The notes below the pieces were generated by a model that had not been told where the DNA came from, made no database searches, and saw nothing but the letters and a program-made list of their open reading frames with translations. A DNA stretch of 64,000 nucleotides from Sipunculus nudus (Eukaryota > Annelida > Sipuncula > Golfingiida > Sipunculidae): assembly GCA_026874595.1 (NCBI GenBank), contig CM049310.1, positions 48,187,058-48,251,057 of the forward strand, given 5' to 3'. Below are positions 1-13,800 of the stretch, piece after piece. The stretch's first letter is position 1. The number at the start of each line of letters is the position of its first letter. The translations under genes and the position numbers were made by a program.

Positions 1-1162
1 TGCACCGGTTGACCCCGTACTGATGGCGGTCTGTTTGATTTGTAGTGACGTATAGGCCAGTGTTTATTTATGGCTTCATCTTGCTTTTAAACAAACTTTA
101 GGTCAAGCAAACGTATTCCAAATCTCATTATAATACCATATAACACACTTACCTGTCACAACTAATTAAGTCACTAATAGTAATATTAACTTTGCAGAAA
201 CTAAATCCAATTCCTTGAAGAATTGCATTTTTTCCCATATAAATCACAAGGATGTGTGATATGTAAAAAAAGCTATTGGCACATCTATGAACACAGTCAA
301 GACGGCAGTGACCCAGTCACAATGAAAACCCGGTGACTATATCGAGGTCTATATCTAGGACACTGCATGTCGGCTCAAAATTTCCAGGATAGATTAAACA
401 CCACATGCATATATTGCTAGATTTAGGCATTACTAAACTTTGTCCGTGACGTCACACTTTGCACCAGCCAATCACATCAGCCTGTTCTATTTGCCGATGA
501 GGTAATGTTTTCATGTGTGTCTGTTTGTTGGTTTGTTTGTTAGTATGATTGTGCAAAAACAGCAGAACCGCTCCCCAGAAATTTATAGGAGGGTTAGGAC
601 ATGGGTCAATTAAGACCCCGTTATATTTTGGTAAAGTACTGGATAAAACAACTATGCTATACAGTAGTATTGTTTTACGTAGGTGGGTTATGCGCTCTGC
701 TGACTGCCAATTTTTGCATTTTCACACTTTAATAACTGCAATTTTTACAGTTACTGCGTGTCTGAGATTGTGTTTCATAGTAGGGGATGGACATGTGTGA
801 TATTGATATCATAACCTGACATGATGATTAATATAAAATCCATTGCTATCCCACGCGCGTTTTGCCGGATGTCATGAAGGGTCCGTAAACCGTGTCACTT
901 TCCCTATGTTATATTATTAGGATTTTTCCACTATAAAAGGTAGAGGAAAAAGTAATAAATATTGTACATATCCTTCTTTTATCTTTCACGTATAGTTGTT
1001 TTTACATCTCCGCTGTTCTGATCCTGTAACTCAGATTTTCATACGGATTGATTCTTTACTTAATTCGGCATTATATTTTATATAATATTGTATAGTATGT
1101 ACTATATATGATTACAATAAACATTTTGCATTGCAGTATATTCTAGTAGTGTGTGATGTAAT

Positions 1163-1260
1163 AATATTATTAATAATAACAACAACAATAATATTATTAT
1201 TATTATTATAATTATTATTATTATCATCATCGTCACCATTACAATTATTATAAATGATCA
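1163..1260. repeat. ATT/AAT trinucleotide microsatellite tract
   Basis: Runs of 'aat', 'att' and 'aac' units alternate with 'atc' units. Open frames over this tract on either strand give only Ile/Asn/Asp homopolymer-like peptides and are artefacts. Confidence 0.85.
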
Positions 1261-1342
1261 GAATAATGATGATAAAAATAATTAAAAATAATGATGATGA
1301 TATGCATAATGCCTGCAATGTTCAATTATTCATTGTCTATTG

Positions 1343-1344
<2 letters not shown>

Positions 1345-1389
<45 letters not shown>

Positions 1390-1440
1390 CATTGTTCAAT
1401 TATTCATTGTCTATTGTTATATATATATATTTATATTTAT
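1345..1440. repeat. TA microsatellite with a short direct repeat
   Basis: Two (TA)n blocks are each preceded by the same unit ('gttcaattattcattgtcta', near 1319 and 1394). A microsatellite and its flank of about 75 bp have been duplicated in tandem. Confidence 0.8.
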
Positions 1441-3814
1441 ATACACACACAAACGCGCATTAAGGTTTTTCTACATACGTATAATTATAACATTACAACT
1501 ATTAAGTAATATGGTGTCACTCGTGTAAGTTTTCCCAGGGTTGGTGTAAACTGCTCGTAGCCCTTACATTCTAATTTCGGAGCCTAAAGAGTGCAATTAC
1601 CATATTATGCAAGCATATAATAATATCATACTTATAAGTTAACTTAAATAAACAGGAATAATAAAACATAACCACAATTACATGTAACTTAAATATCCTT
1701 TTTGTAAATAATAACATAGATTCCTCTTCCTGGTGGGTTGAGATACGCTCTTATTGTGTGAATCAGTTTCTATTCAGAAGAGTCGGATTGCCATATTCTT
1801 GTTTATAAAAATATATGGACGCACTGCACGGATTATATAATTAGTGTAATCGTGAAATATTTATTATTACTCAATTTGTGATTCCTGGCCGATTCATGAA
1901 GAAATCAAATGTTCACACTTATTAATTATGATGATTACAAATAACGACACATAATGTTTGTATAACATTGTATGACCGTTATAATGTAAAAAGCGCCCAT
2001 TGCTATGCTTGACATTGAAGCACGTCACTCCCTCCCAGTCCGCTCCCCGTGTATATACAGTTCTAACAATGACGTAGTGCTACATATATCTTGTTAATTA
2101 TACCTCCGCGCTAGGTTTGGGAAGGGGGGGGGGGGGTAACATATATTTATCGCTTTGTTGTTCGGTTCATCTTTTGCGACTTAAAGAAGCATTCTCTCAT
2201 AAAAATCGGTTGTACCCATCACGTGCATGTTTTTTCATCTTATTTAGTTCACACCCTCTTGTAAACCTCATATCTGAAATATTAATCATGACGGTTCAAC
2301 CTGAATGCTATTTTCATAACCCGGTGTGGCAACAGGATAAGTTGTTTCGGTATAATACGTCGTCATTTTCAACGGCTATTTCGTCATTTTCAAGCGCGTT
2401 TCTATGAGCCGACGTAGCTGAGGTGATAGTGTGTATGTAAACAACAGATTATTTGCGTCCGACACACATCATACAACACCCGTTCATTATTTGGCCAGTT
2501 GAGCACCTGGGGCCAAAAGAGTTTGGGCGAAGGGATTGTTTCTAAGAACCCAAGCGTTTTGTTACAGCATTCTTTTGTTAGTAAATCTTTACAAAACTAG
2601 ATTTAACGTAAAAAATCAGAACATAGCTTGATGGAATTTATGAAGGGTCAGGGTAATACCAAATAAACAATCTTTTAACTTTTTGCGACAATCTGAATCA
2701 TCATATTATATTTTAACTCAAATGATTTCTTTTCCATCGTGGGACCATTCCTTTGTATTAGGGGCTGGCGTTCTTCTAGAGCTAAACTGTGTATACCGAG
2801 ACACTGAGTACACAGGAACATGCACGGGAACGCCAACCTATATAGCTAACATAACATGCGGGTATATGTAGGTTAATTCAGACTACAGTTCCAGTATATA
2901 ATTATAGTATATTTAACAATGGTGCAGATCATTCAGTTCAATCACACAACAAACAGACTTGGTAAATATACTATGGTTTGCCTTTATATTCTCGAGGCAG
3001 AAATATCGCGATTTCGTTATTTTGAACGTTTCATTTTTAGCACCACAGACTATAAATTTAAGCCAGCAGTATTTGTATTTATATTAAATCCTGCAATACC
3101 AACTCGTTTCTGGTTCAATTGTTGAATTCTGTCACGTCGGTATATCCCTTGTAATCACCGCGTGATTTACAATAATTAATGCTTCGATACCATGCACTGC
3201 AGATTATAGGTTGCTGATTAGGTTGTTTCAAGAAGTGTGATAACAAACCCGCTCTTATTACTCTAAGTTGATGTGGCATCTTATTCCCGAGGTTTAGACG
3301 TTCGCGATGATTTCCTTATCACATAATTAAGTCTATGTGTTGCAGCCTGCATTATGCAACGATTGAAATTCGTTGGAAGGCAGACGGAGCAGACATTGGA
3401 GAAGCTAAATTGTGTTTCCCTCTTATGACACCTGTTTATAAAGTAAATATGTTGTAATAATCAGAGCAAGATCCATTGTTTGTAATCAATTATAACAATT
3501 CTCATAATTTCAAATGCACAAAACACAGCGTCTTTGTATGCTTTACCTGGGCTGTGAATTACCAAAATAACTTTGTCAATCTGGGTGACCGAACCCTCAA
3601 AACTATAAACATAGTTCAAATTTCCACGGCTTCGCCCAGCATTGTGATTGTATTGATATAGCAATGGCGATAATAGTAAAACGATTTTGAGTACAGTTTT
3701 AAATTGGCTCCACTTTCTTAACTGGAACTTTTGCGCCTGCAGTTTGGGCCACCGTCACAAAACCACATAACCATTCTCTCACCCCATTTAAAGAGAAATG
3801 CAAAATGATATGTG

Positions 3815-3863
<49 letters not shown>

Positions 3864-4670
3864 TATATTAATGTGATATGGGGATAGTATTACCGGATCC
3901 TCCGCCATATGATGTGATGCGCCTGGTAATGAGTTTGCATCATGTGAAATGGTGTAACTGTAAAGAGGAAGTAGACTAAATATAAACTATTGTCATTCGA
4001 GGCATGAGCCGGCATCTTTAATTGCCAAATCAGCTGTGATAGCTTTATGTCCTTATAACCGGCGTGAGCTTTTAAATATCTGATATGTTAACAGATTATT
4101 TATTGTAAACAGGAATGATAACCAATTGACAATATAACGTGTATGTATTGGTAATGTATGTTGACCCTTACAGCTTAATTATATAAATACAGCCAAGAAT
4201 AAGCAACCTGAAATAATCAACAATTGTTTATAATTATAATGTATCATGTACAATAATTATGATAAAGCTTTATATCTTATAGGCAAAAATTCTGAACTAC
4301 ATATTTCAGTTTTACCAAACACCAACGGCACATCATTTAAATCCTGCAGTCTTTATATTTTTTTAGTCCGTCGTCTGTCGTCCTCTTTTGGATTTCTTGT
4401 GAACGCGATAACAATTTTTATCATGGAAACTTGATATATAAATTACTTGCACAAAATTATTGGACGAGTTGGAAAGATGTTGACCTGACCTTTATTTTCA
4501 AGATAAAATCAGTCAAAATGTAATATTTTTGTGCACTTATAATTTGTTATGTTTTGAATATATATTCCTCATATTAAACATTTTCTCAAACAAAATTCTA
4601 GGACCAGTTTGAAAACCGGTGAACTCGACCTGGATCCTAAATGTATCTTTATTTTTGGTTAATTTCACAG

Positions 4671-4802
4671 GTGGCAGGGACGACCCCGCGGACACATTCC
4701 AGCCCTAGACAGGAGTAAATTCCATCACCATGGCCGTCCAGCTGTCCGCCCTGCTTCTGATTCTTTACAGTATGATGTGTGACAACCGAGCGATCTCACA
4801 AA
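4671..4802 (+). CDS. Exon with start codon and signal peptide of the Ig gene (coding from 4730)
   Basis: The exon starts after the acceptor at 4669-4670 with 59 bases of untranslated leader. Its ATG at 4730 lies in a fair context (catcaccATGG). The 24 encoded residues have a hydrophobic core (LSALLLILYSMM) followed by polar residues, a typical signal peptide. The donor GTAAGT begins at 4803, phase 1. A 4.4-kb intron follows. Confidence 0.75.
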
Positions 4803-7800
4803 GTAAGTTCATTCACTGATTACAGGCCACCATGTCATATACCATTGTGTGCCAACCTTGGCAAAACATCTCATAATGGAGGTTCACTGTTACACAGACC
4901 ACCATGTCACATTTTCATTTTGTACTCAGTATTCAGGTTCGTCTTCATAATATAGACGTGCCCAAGAGATTGCAAACAGTAACCTTACATACCGGGCGAA
5001 CCACTTAAGGATGACCAAAGAAGAATTAAGTGTTCTGAGATGGTAATACAATACAGTCTGACGCAACTGGAAAATTGGAAGCTTCGGGGTATTTCTTAAC
5101 AACTTGAAACGAAATAAATACAAGCCGGATTTAAACTGAACCACTCCATTGGTTATCATAATGGAATTCCTGTGTAAAGCGCCCAGTTTTTTCACCTTTG
5201 TATCCAGGGCGTGTCTAAGTTCATCCGTGACGTCATTTTATAACGTAAAATTAATCGTGTTTGTTGATACCAATACCAGTACCACGAGTGTACTGTTACA
5301 CCACGAGTGTATCAGCGTACAATTTGAAATAAAGCAGACTGGGAAAACAGAGAGCTTCTTTTGGCTTGAAACACTTTAAACTTAACCCATAGGTTATACA
5401 AGAGGGTTTTCCAAAACAATGTGTTACCCTCTATAGTCCAGCCTGTAAGCCTATCATTGACGTTACATTTGAACAGTTTTTTTGTTCTGTATATTGAGGC
5501 ACATAAAGGTATGTATACTCCTTGTATTACCATTAGCAAGTTGGGGTTACAAGGGTTATAAAACCTCTTACCTATTGGTGACTTTTTGCTGAAAGGAGTA
5601 CGCGAGTCTGAATTATCCTGACCCAGTTCTCGAGTCCGAAATAAGGACTCCATTTTTTATTTTTGGCAATTATACTTAAATTTATAATAATTATGCCTGA
5701 GATTATGCCTGTTTATTTAAATTGTTTCTAACCAAAACATTAATTCTCACAGGCTTGAATGGGTCACATGGGTCATGCTATATTCCTTAATTGTTTGTGC
5801 ACGTCCTTTTTAAAATTAAAATTTTCCCTGTCGCCATGGTAACAAGTACATGATCCCGATAAGGTCAATACCTGTCACCTGATCAAAAAGACTATTTGCT
5901 ACCCCTTTCAGCACTACACAAAGTCATTTAACTTTCTTTTACCAAGATTATATATATTTTTTTTATATTTATGTATTTTCTGTAAGACTAAGAACTGAGA
6001 AATGTCACATATTTAATAGCGCTGGTGGTGGCACATGCAAGTATGAGCAAAATGGGAAAGGACAGAAAACCTTTAACTCTAGGGAGTGACCCCTTATGTT
6101 ATTCTCAAGTTGCCCTTTTATAATACCCTATACCCATATAGGGAGGGGATTGTTTAACACTAGATAAAATGCCTATGTGCAACGGCAACGCATAGTATAC
6201 ATGCAGCTTAAACCAAAAGACATTTTTAATACATTTTGCGGGTCAAACATTATACATCCAGCACATGTTACCAGCGAACATAACCCGACTTTGACCTTCG
6301 AAGTAGGCGGGCCCATGTTGTGTCACCAAATACTTGACCACACTCCAACAATGCCAGGAAATTGAGGACTGTTTTCAAGGGCGGATCCAGGATTTAAGAA
6401 AAGGAGGGGTCCAACACAGGAGGACTAATGACAAACCTAATAAAAGGTCCCCGGGTCAGAAAAAAGGGGGGAGGGGTCCAGACCCCCTGGACCTTCCCCT
6501 GGATCCGCTTCTGCTTTTACCGACGTCATTCAATATGTGGCTTTTCTCTGTAACTGTTTACATTTGAAATTAGTCATGGCAGCAAGGCGTCGGTCTAGCT
6601 AAAGCTGGAGAAAACACCCATAAATAACATTCCCAATACAAATGGCTAAACTTTTCGGTCTATGTTTGTGTTAAGGGAACTTTCACTTCATTGTAGGTTA
6701 ATAAGTTTTTCGCGTTTTTAAAAACAGTGTAAGCCCAAACATGAGTGGTGCATGGCAAACAAATATGGGTTATATGAACGCAGTAGTGTAAAATATAATT
6801 TACATATCAATGTTTGATCAAGAGGGAGTCCAGGGAATCCTTTTGGGCCTCTGCGGCCTTTTTTAAGAGGATTTAACAAAATTTTGAGGCCTAAAATCCT
6901 CTAGAGGACCTTTTTTTAGGAGATCTCTTTAGTCTTCCTGGGTTGGACCTTCCCCTTTCCCATATCCTGAATATACGCCCTTGCATATTATCCCAAAGGA
7001 GGAACTAAAAATAAAACAACACATGATCGAACCCTTCACCCAGTATATATTTTTTAAAACATATTCCAAAAACACGACATTATTCCTAATTTGAGATATG
7101 CAATATGCATAATGTTCTAAAAGGAAGGGGTAACGGAACTATGCACCACAACCCAAAACTGGCTACATACGGTTACATACGGTACCATCACTATCGTACG
7201 TGATATACATAAGTGAACTGAATATATGATATGAAATCCTGATTTAAATTGTTACTATATGAAATCATAAATTAAACTGGGTGTTACTATATAAGCGCGT
7301 ATATGATGTATACACAGAGATGGAGTTACAGCCATAGAAAACCAAACGTTATCCGGGAACGTGACAGGAGTAACCGCAGTGTCATTATACTTGGTCTGTG
7401 TCGCGTATACTTATAACTACTGTGCCGTAGATGGTATAAATAACAAAAGGGCTAAGATTTATGACAACAAAATAAAACATGAAACTTGACGACCATAGGT
7501 CGAGCGCCTGCCGAAAATTAAAACAGGACAGACAGACAGAATGGGAAATGCTTAGACTATTAAAATGAGCTATAGTTTGTGTCGATAGGACAATTTTGCA
7601 CAACATTAAGAGCAAAATAATATTTTTTTTGGTGACCTTGCCCTTGACCTTTAACCTTTTGTCACAAAAATCGAAAGACTTGCAGGAGTTCCGTTTTTCT
7701 ATCGACGGTATAACTGTTTGAGATTTATGGCCCGTAGAGCGAAAAAATTACATCTTTTTATATCCTATATGACGAGAAACGGTACGAGATTTCCCAAGAT

Positions 7801-10800
7801 TTGGTATAAAGTCCAGTAAAACTGATCCAATGGTGCCTGGAGACCTCTCTATCTGTAAAAGTGACAACGCTAGATAAATGAAGCTATGGTTTATAGTTTT
7901 GGAGATATGGTCAAATAACTCGATATTGTAGTGTTTCAAATGCGGCTCCCCCTAGCGTATATTACCGAAAAATAATAAAAAAAATAGTTTTTGGATATTT
8001 GTGTAAGACATAAGAAATACCCGTTTCAGAAGGATTTCTGCAAAACTCTGGCCTGTAGAATGGTATATGTAAGACACAAGAAACAGCAAGCAAGGGAAAT
8101 TATGGACAACTGACAAACAGACAGACATATTGACACACTGATACATATAGGAGAAGACATTTGATTAGACCATCGCATGTAGAAAGCCTAGAGGAACAAA
8201 ATGAGCTATAATTTGTGTAGGTAGGAAAATAACGAACGAAGTTATGACGAAAATAAAATTTTGACTTTTTTGGTGACCTTGATCTTGACCTATGCCCAAT
8301 ACTGGCCAAAAACAAAAAGTTTCAGATCGGTTGCTACAAAATTGTTGCCAAGAGAGTACGGACTTACAAACACAAAAACACACAAATACACAAACAGACA
8401 TACGCAGCTGACGAAGATTTTCGGCAAGCAAAAGAAGCGGAAAATAATTATTTGGTCAGATGGTCACCATTTTCTTCATTTACTCCGATATGCTTTGTAA
8501 TATATTTATGTAAAAAAACAAGATAAACACCAGAAATACTTGAGAAACCGAAACAGGAAGTACGAAATTCAGAAATGTACTTTCCAACAATGGCAATACA
8601 CTGGAGGGAGATATTGACTTAGTGAACCTTTCTATATAGAATATCCCCAGAACCAGGTAAAGAAAAATATAGAAGGAAATACAACTAAATAGATGTTGTT
8701 AGTACATGTGTGCTCGTGCTTGTTGGTGTTGGTGCTAACGTGTGTGTGTTGGGGGGGGGGGTTCTCTTCAGGATAACTTATCGACGGAAATGAACATTTC
8801 AAAAGCGCTTGCTATTGAAAGGATTCATCGTGTAATTTTTTTGTTACTATATCATACAAGCGATCATTATGAGCTGAAATGTTAGATAGGAAAACTGAAA
8901 TATTAGACATAATGTCATAATTCCTCCTAATATAACATACAATAAATATAGATGTTTCTATATCAACTTGAAGACGCTTCCTGAATATTCTTGTATAATT
9001 TGATTTAAACATTTTTTCTTGAAATATTTTCCCCAATTTCTTTCCATCAATGTAAATATTACTATTAAATTCAGTTATGTTTCATTCACATATATCTTTA
9101 GCAGACCCATATTAAGATGCGACAAGAGGTATATCTTTAAATGAATTTTAACTGTTTGATAAAACAGTAAACTAGTTTTGGGAATGTTTCATACTGATAA
9201 CATGTATTTATGTCTTCAGTTATGAGGCCACCGAAGATAGAGGAAGGGCCCGAAGTAACTGAAGGTGACACAGCGTGGATCATGGGAGGGAAACCTCTTG
9301 TACTTACATGTACTGCAAGCGGTACTCCGACGCCCAGGTATGTTAAACAGTAGTATGTAACAGCAGTGATAACATACCAATATACCAATAAGGTGATTTT
9401 TGTTAATTTTTACCAAGCCCTGACATTTACTTTCGCCAAAAAAGGCTACTCATTTATACCCGTGTTTTAAATTGTTTTTTTACTAAACTTTGTACAAGGG
9501 TGACTCCTGCCAGATTGATGCTTATCCCTTGTACACTACTGGATGCAGCTATTCATATATTATTACTTCTGTCAAAATCAAATTGATCCGGCGGAAGTTA
9601 TGTTTTAGCCAAGTCTATAATATTATCTGTCTATTGGCTTACTGTTATCACAAAACAGGTATTGATGCATCCACTGGACACGTGCTGAGGTGGGCGATAA
9701 AGGGATTAATATGTTGAGGCAGATTAATCCGGTTGTGGATGCTAGAACTTTTATCTTAATTTGTTGTTCAGCAATTCATAATTGATTTCCACCGCCTCGA
9801 AACATATCGACGGTGCACTTCAGTACTGAGTCAGTGATCCAGGGAAGGATGATATTGTAAATTTAAATTATACAGAATGCCCACCATTCATGTATGTGAT
9901 TTAGGAATATAGAGAAAGGGAGGCTTATATTTCGTGAATATTAGATATTAAGGCATGTATTCCTTTTCTGACATTTGAACTAAGGATACTCTTTTTCAAT
10001 GCTAATGTACATGAAAAGTGATAACGATATTAAGCCACCGTTAATAAAATTATGAAAAATGTATGTAAGAGTCAGTTACCAAGCACTCTTCGTAGTATTA
10101 ACAGTATGTCATTTTATTACTTGAAACAAGCAATGTCCCAGTTCATTAACCAATGAATTTGTGATTTTTTTTATACTGAACTGGTTTAGTTTACTTTCTT
10201 TGAGAATATATTTTCACAAACTCTTTAGCACCTTATTTTCGGATAACGGGGCAAATGGGGTTTTAATATATATGTGGGCCTATGTATACAGAGGTGGCTG
10301 TAAAATGTTACATCCGTGTTAAGCGGGAGTATATGGCAGTTCGAGGCGTGGTTAATTACTGTACCGATGAAAGGGCAGCTAGTATGCGGCATGATGATAC
10401 CAGGCGTATAGGCTGGGAAAGTAAACCCACAGACCTGTTAATTACAGTACAAACAAGTAGAGTCAATTCAGATAGCATCCGGCCCGGTGCATGCTATACA
10501 TTGTAAATACGTGCATGGGGTATGTATCATATGTGTACCTATATGATATCCCAACGGTTATGACGCTTTTCCATATAGTGTAACATATTTTTCATACATG
10601 TGGTTTATAAATGCGTACCACGACTTTTGTTAGTATAACACAGCTTTCAATATATCTGTTGAAAGAATGTTCCTACTACTTCATATCATTCATTTCATTT
10701 GACTATACATTTTATGGTACTCATATGAAGTTTTAAAGAATAACTATACCAAATTTGAAAGTCGTGGCGTGATCCCAGACTAAGTATAATATCTCTGTCA

Positions 10801-13800
10801 TTCGTTGTTTGAAAATCATCTTGATTTAAATACAACTCGGGTATGATCTGAATTCAGACAAGTGAATATGTTCAGTTAAAATCTTCCATTTGTAACTGGA
10901 AAATATAATAAATAGTTTGCGTTTTGTCTTAACATGTGCTATTCACTATCATCCTTTCTAATTAGTCGTAGTCAAGGAAAGTTTACTTCCTTGTACAGTC
11001 AAAAGAAAAATTTAAAGGGGGATAACTTGCTTTGAACATCTGCTATATAATTTTTTTTTCAAATTTGACGAATATATATATTTGTCATTTCTGCCCTTTT
11101 AAGACTGTGTCGAGTCGTTGGTATCATTATAACTTTATTTTAATGAAAGCTCAACATATCTATCGTGAAGAATACCGTACATGCTATTTTATGTTTTATC
11201 ATTATTTTATATGTTTTGACAAATTAATCTTGAGCCACATCAAGGCAGCATGTATTCTCATTGTTACAAGTTGTTATATTAAAATATTTTATAGTCTTGA
11301 TTTTTTTAGAATTTACAGAATTAAAGTTATTCAAAACGTTATCAAAGAACAAGATTACTATGTGAAATTTGATTGCTGTGTGAGGTTAGATAACACAAAT
11401 TGTACTTACAGCATCCATTGGACAAAGAATGGTGTAAACATACCAAGCGCAACGGAACATGAGCTTAGGGTCACAGAGTCGGGTACGTACCGATGTATTG
11501 CAAGGAACAAACATGGGACAACGTGGTCGTCTCCTGTCAAGGTTGATATACCAAGTAAGTTCTACTTCTGTGCATTGATTTACAGCATCAAACGTGAAAG
11601 ATAAATATTAGTACACAACAGGACATTGACTGGTGTCACATATTTTATCTTAGTTCTTTATATTACGGTGAATACTGGGTCCCTAATATCGCCCAGAAGG
11701 CTAAAGGTCAAGTTGAATAGATTTTGTCAGATATTTGTGATGTATGGATACATTGCAGAAGCGGGTCTAGGGGTCCGGACCCCTCCTAATTTCAGCCACC
11801 TCAACCTTTTTTTTTAAGGTTTTAATGTTCCGCCCCTGCATTTGATATCCATTGTAAGACGGTATAGGTGGCGCTCCATGTAACGCCGAGTCCAATGAAG
11901 CCGTTGCAGTATACACAGCCGTGTACGCTATTTTGGTTCGAAAACTCTCTTTTATTATTTATTTGCCCGGGAATCATGCATGTTCGGTAAGCTGGAACAT
12001 GAATCAAACTTGTATATAAGGGCAGATTATGACATCGCGTATCTATTGTTTTGTTTACGTTTTTGAAAGGGCTGGATGTTATTGAAACTAACGAGGTCAT
12101 TGACGTTGTGGTCAAGATTGGTCAGCCACTTCTACTCAACTGCTCAATGTCTGGCGTGGATAGTGTACCTGTAGCGAAACCGAGGTGGAGGATTGGATCT
12201 AGGAAAAATACAGCCGTAGATGCAAGTAATACAGACAAACGAGCAACAAACGAGAAGGGTATGTATAAAGTATAAATTAACATAATAAATCAACATTAAT
12301 TAATTCATAGAACTATTTCGTCAGTAGACGAATTTGGTACAGCCCAACCATTTTGTAACCCATAAAATGCGATATGTTGATCGAAGCCATTATTATACAA
12401 CAAAGAAGCATATTGAGTAGTGTCCACTAAAATCACACCAATCAGGAAGTAGATGCAGATGTTTTAGATTATAATCAGGAAAGCCCAGATTTGTGTTCTC
12501 GTCTTCCTGTAACTGTGTTTGCTACCCTTCATTACAATGCTCAAACATTCAGTATGTATAATTTAAATACAAAAAAGAGAAATCATTGTCTTCATGACAA
12601 ACACATCAGCAGAGACACAGGATCTGCAAAATGGCTTAGATATACCTTTTACTTCTAACAAAAATTATCGTAAATATTCCCTAATAATCTGCGTTTAGAA
12701 ATGTTTCACGTGCAACATGGATTCATTTAAGTTAAAAGTTGAAAAAAGGTCTAGGGAACAATGTGCCGGAGGGGTATGTAATAAAGGATCGAAAGAGTCC
12801 CTACCAGTATGTAGAATGTTCTGCAATTTCTAGAGCATGAATTGGAGCCAAACTTAACCTTTTTCGTTGCTGATTTTAATACAGTGATAAATAATGCAAA
12901 ATACTACGCTATAAAAGTCTGTGGAATATCTGAACTGAAGTACATCAGTACCATCATTAAGAGAATTGTGAATGTTCCCCATCTCGGTCCTAGGGAACGG
13001 GCACTTGCCATTAACCACCTCCCCCCTACCCCCTCCGACCCCCCCCCCCCCCTCGTCCCGTTACACTTGAATCAAATAACGAACTTTCCTGTGAGCAGGC
13101 CAAACAAAGCATAATAAAGAAATTAGAAGGATAAACATTAGGAAATTAGAAAAATAAACATTGTAATCGATACCTGTCGAGAGGGGTTATTCAGCATATC
13201 TAATCATTAAGATAACGTTATGGGCTAGTGACTTATTATAAATATGTATACTGATCATAATACCAGGTTTTAAATAATGTTATGTTGGTCTAATATGAAT
13301 TTAAAACAGCTTTTGGGCTGATGTTTTAAAAAGTTATAAATGAAAAGTTATAAATAGGGGGCTGTGTTTTAGAGCCGGGTAGAGGAGAGAGAAATATTCC
13401 AGCGGACACAGAAGAATGTGAGTCAGTTTGTGGACCTTTCCGATAAATGCAGCAGTTATAGATCTTCTTCGAATTTGTAACGGGTTTTATATAGTCTTAA
13501 GTTTCTTTCGGGATTATTACAAGAACTTCACTTTTGGATTTCAGCAGATTGATATGTGTTTGAATAGGACTATTATTCTTTGGAAGATTTATGTGAACTG
13601 TTCATCTGGATTGTAAATTTTAAAGGACTTGTTGTCGCTGTGACAGTGGTGGTATCCAGGTTATTTATTATACTGTGTAATTGTATTGATTTGCTGTTGT
13701 ACTGTTGTTATTCTGTGAAACTGTTTTGATTTAGTGTATTGTAATGTTAGGGTTGTTTTAAGAATTAATTATAATTATTTGTTAACAAAAAACCACAGAC

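Larger units (their letters stand above)
1..4670. other. Non-coding region upstream of the Ig gene's first coding exon
   Basis: No supported coding exon is seen here. The stretch is AT-rich, with a trinucleotide ATT/AAT tract near 1163-1260, TA-microsatellites near 1345-1390 and 3818-3860, and a G run near 2123-2136. The exon at 4671 is preceded by a good splice acceptor (tttcacag at 4663-4670), so at least one 5' untranslated exon and the promoter should lie in this region or further upstream. I could not locate them. Open frames in this stretch are short, low in complexity or overlap the microsatellites. Confidence 0.6.
4803..9219. other. Intron 1 of the Ig gene (interspersed repeats only)
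   Basis: No coding exon is supported. The intron contains a small MITE at 6379-6510 and, at 7480-8330, two diverged direct copies of a 640-bp unit. These share 'aaaatgagctata', a cluster of GACA-type units and 'ggtgaccttg' motifs (near 7561/8199 and 7631/8273). A G run occurs near 8751-8761. Confidence 0.6.

Noticed and set aside
1254-1528. Overlapping open frames over ATT and TA repeats
   Set aside because: The peptides are Ile/Tyr or Asn/Asp runs produced by the microsatellites; there is no start context, domain or splice support.
10282-10506. 74-codon open frame in Ig intron 2
   Set aside because: No recognisable domain, no splice relation to the Ig exons and no supporting homology in the window.
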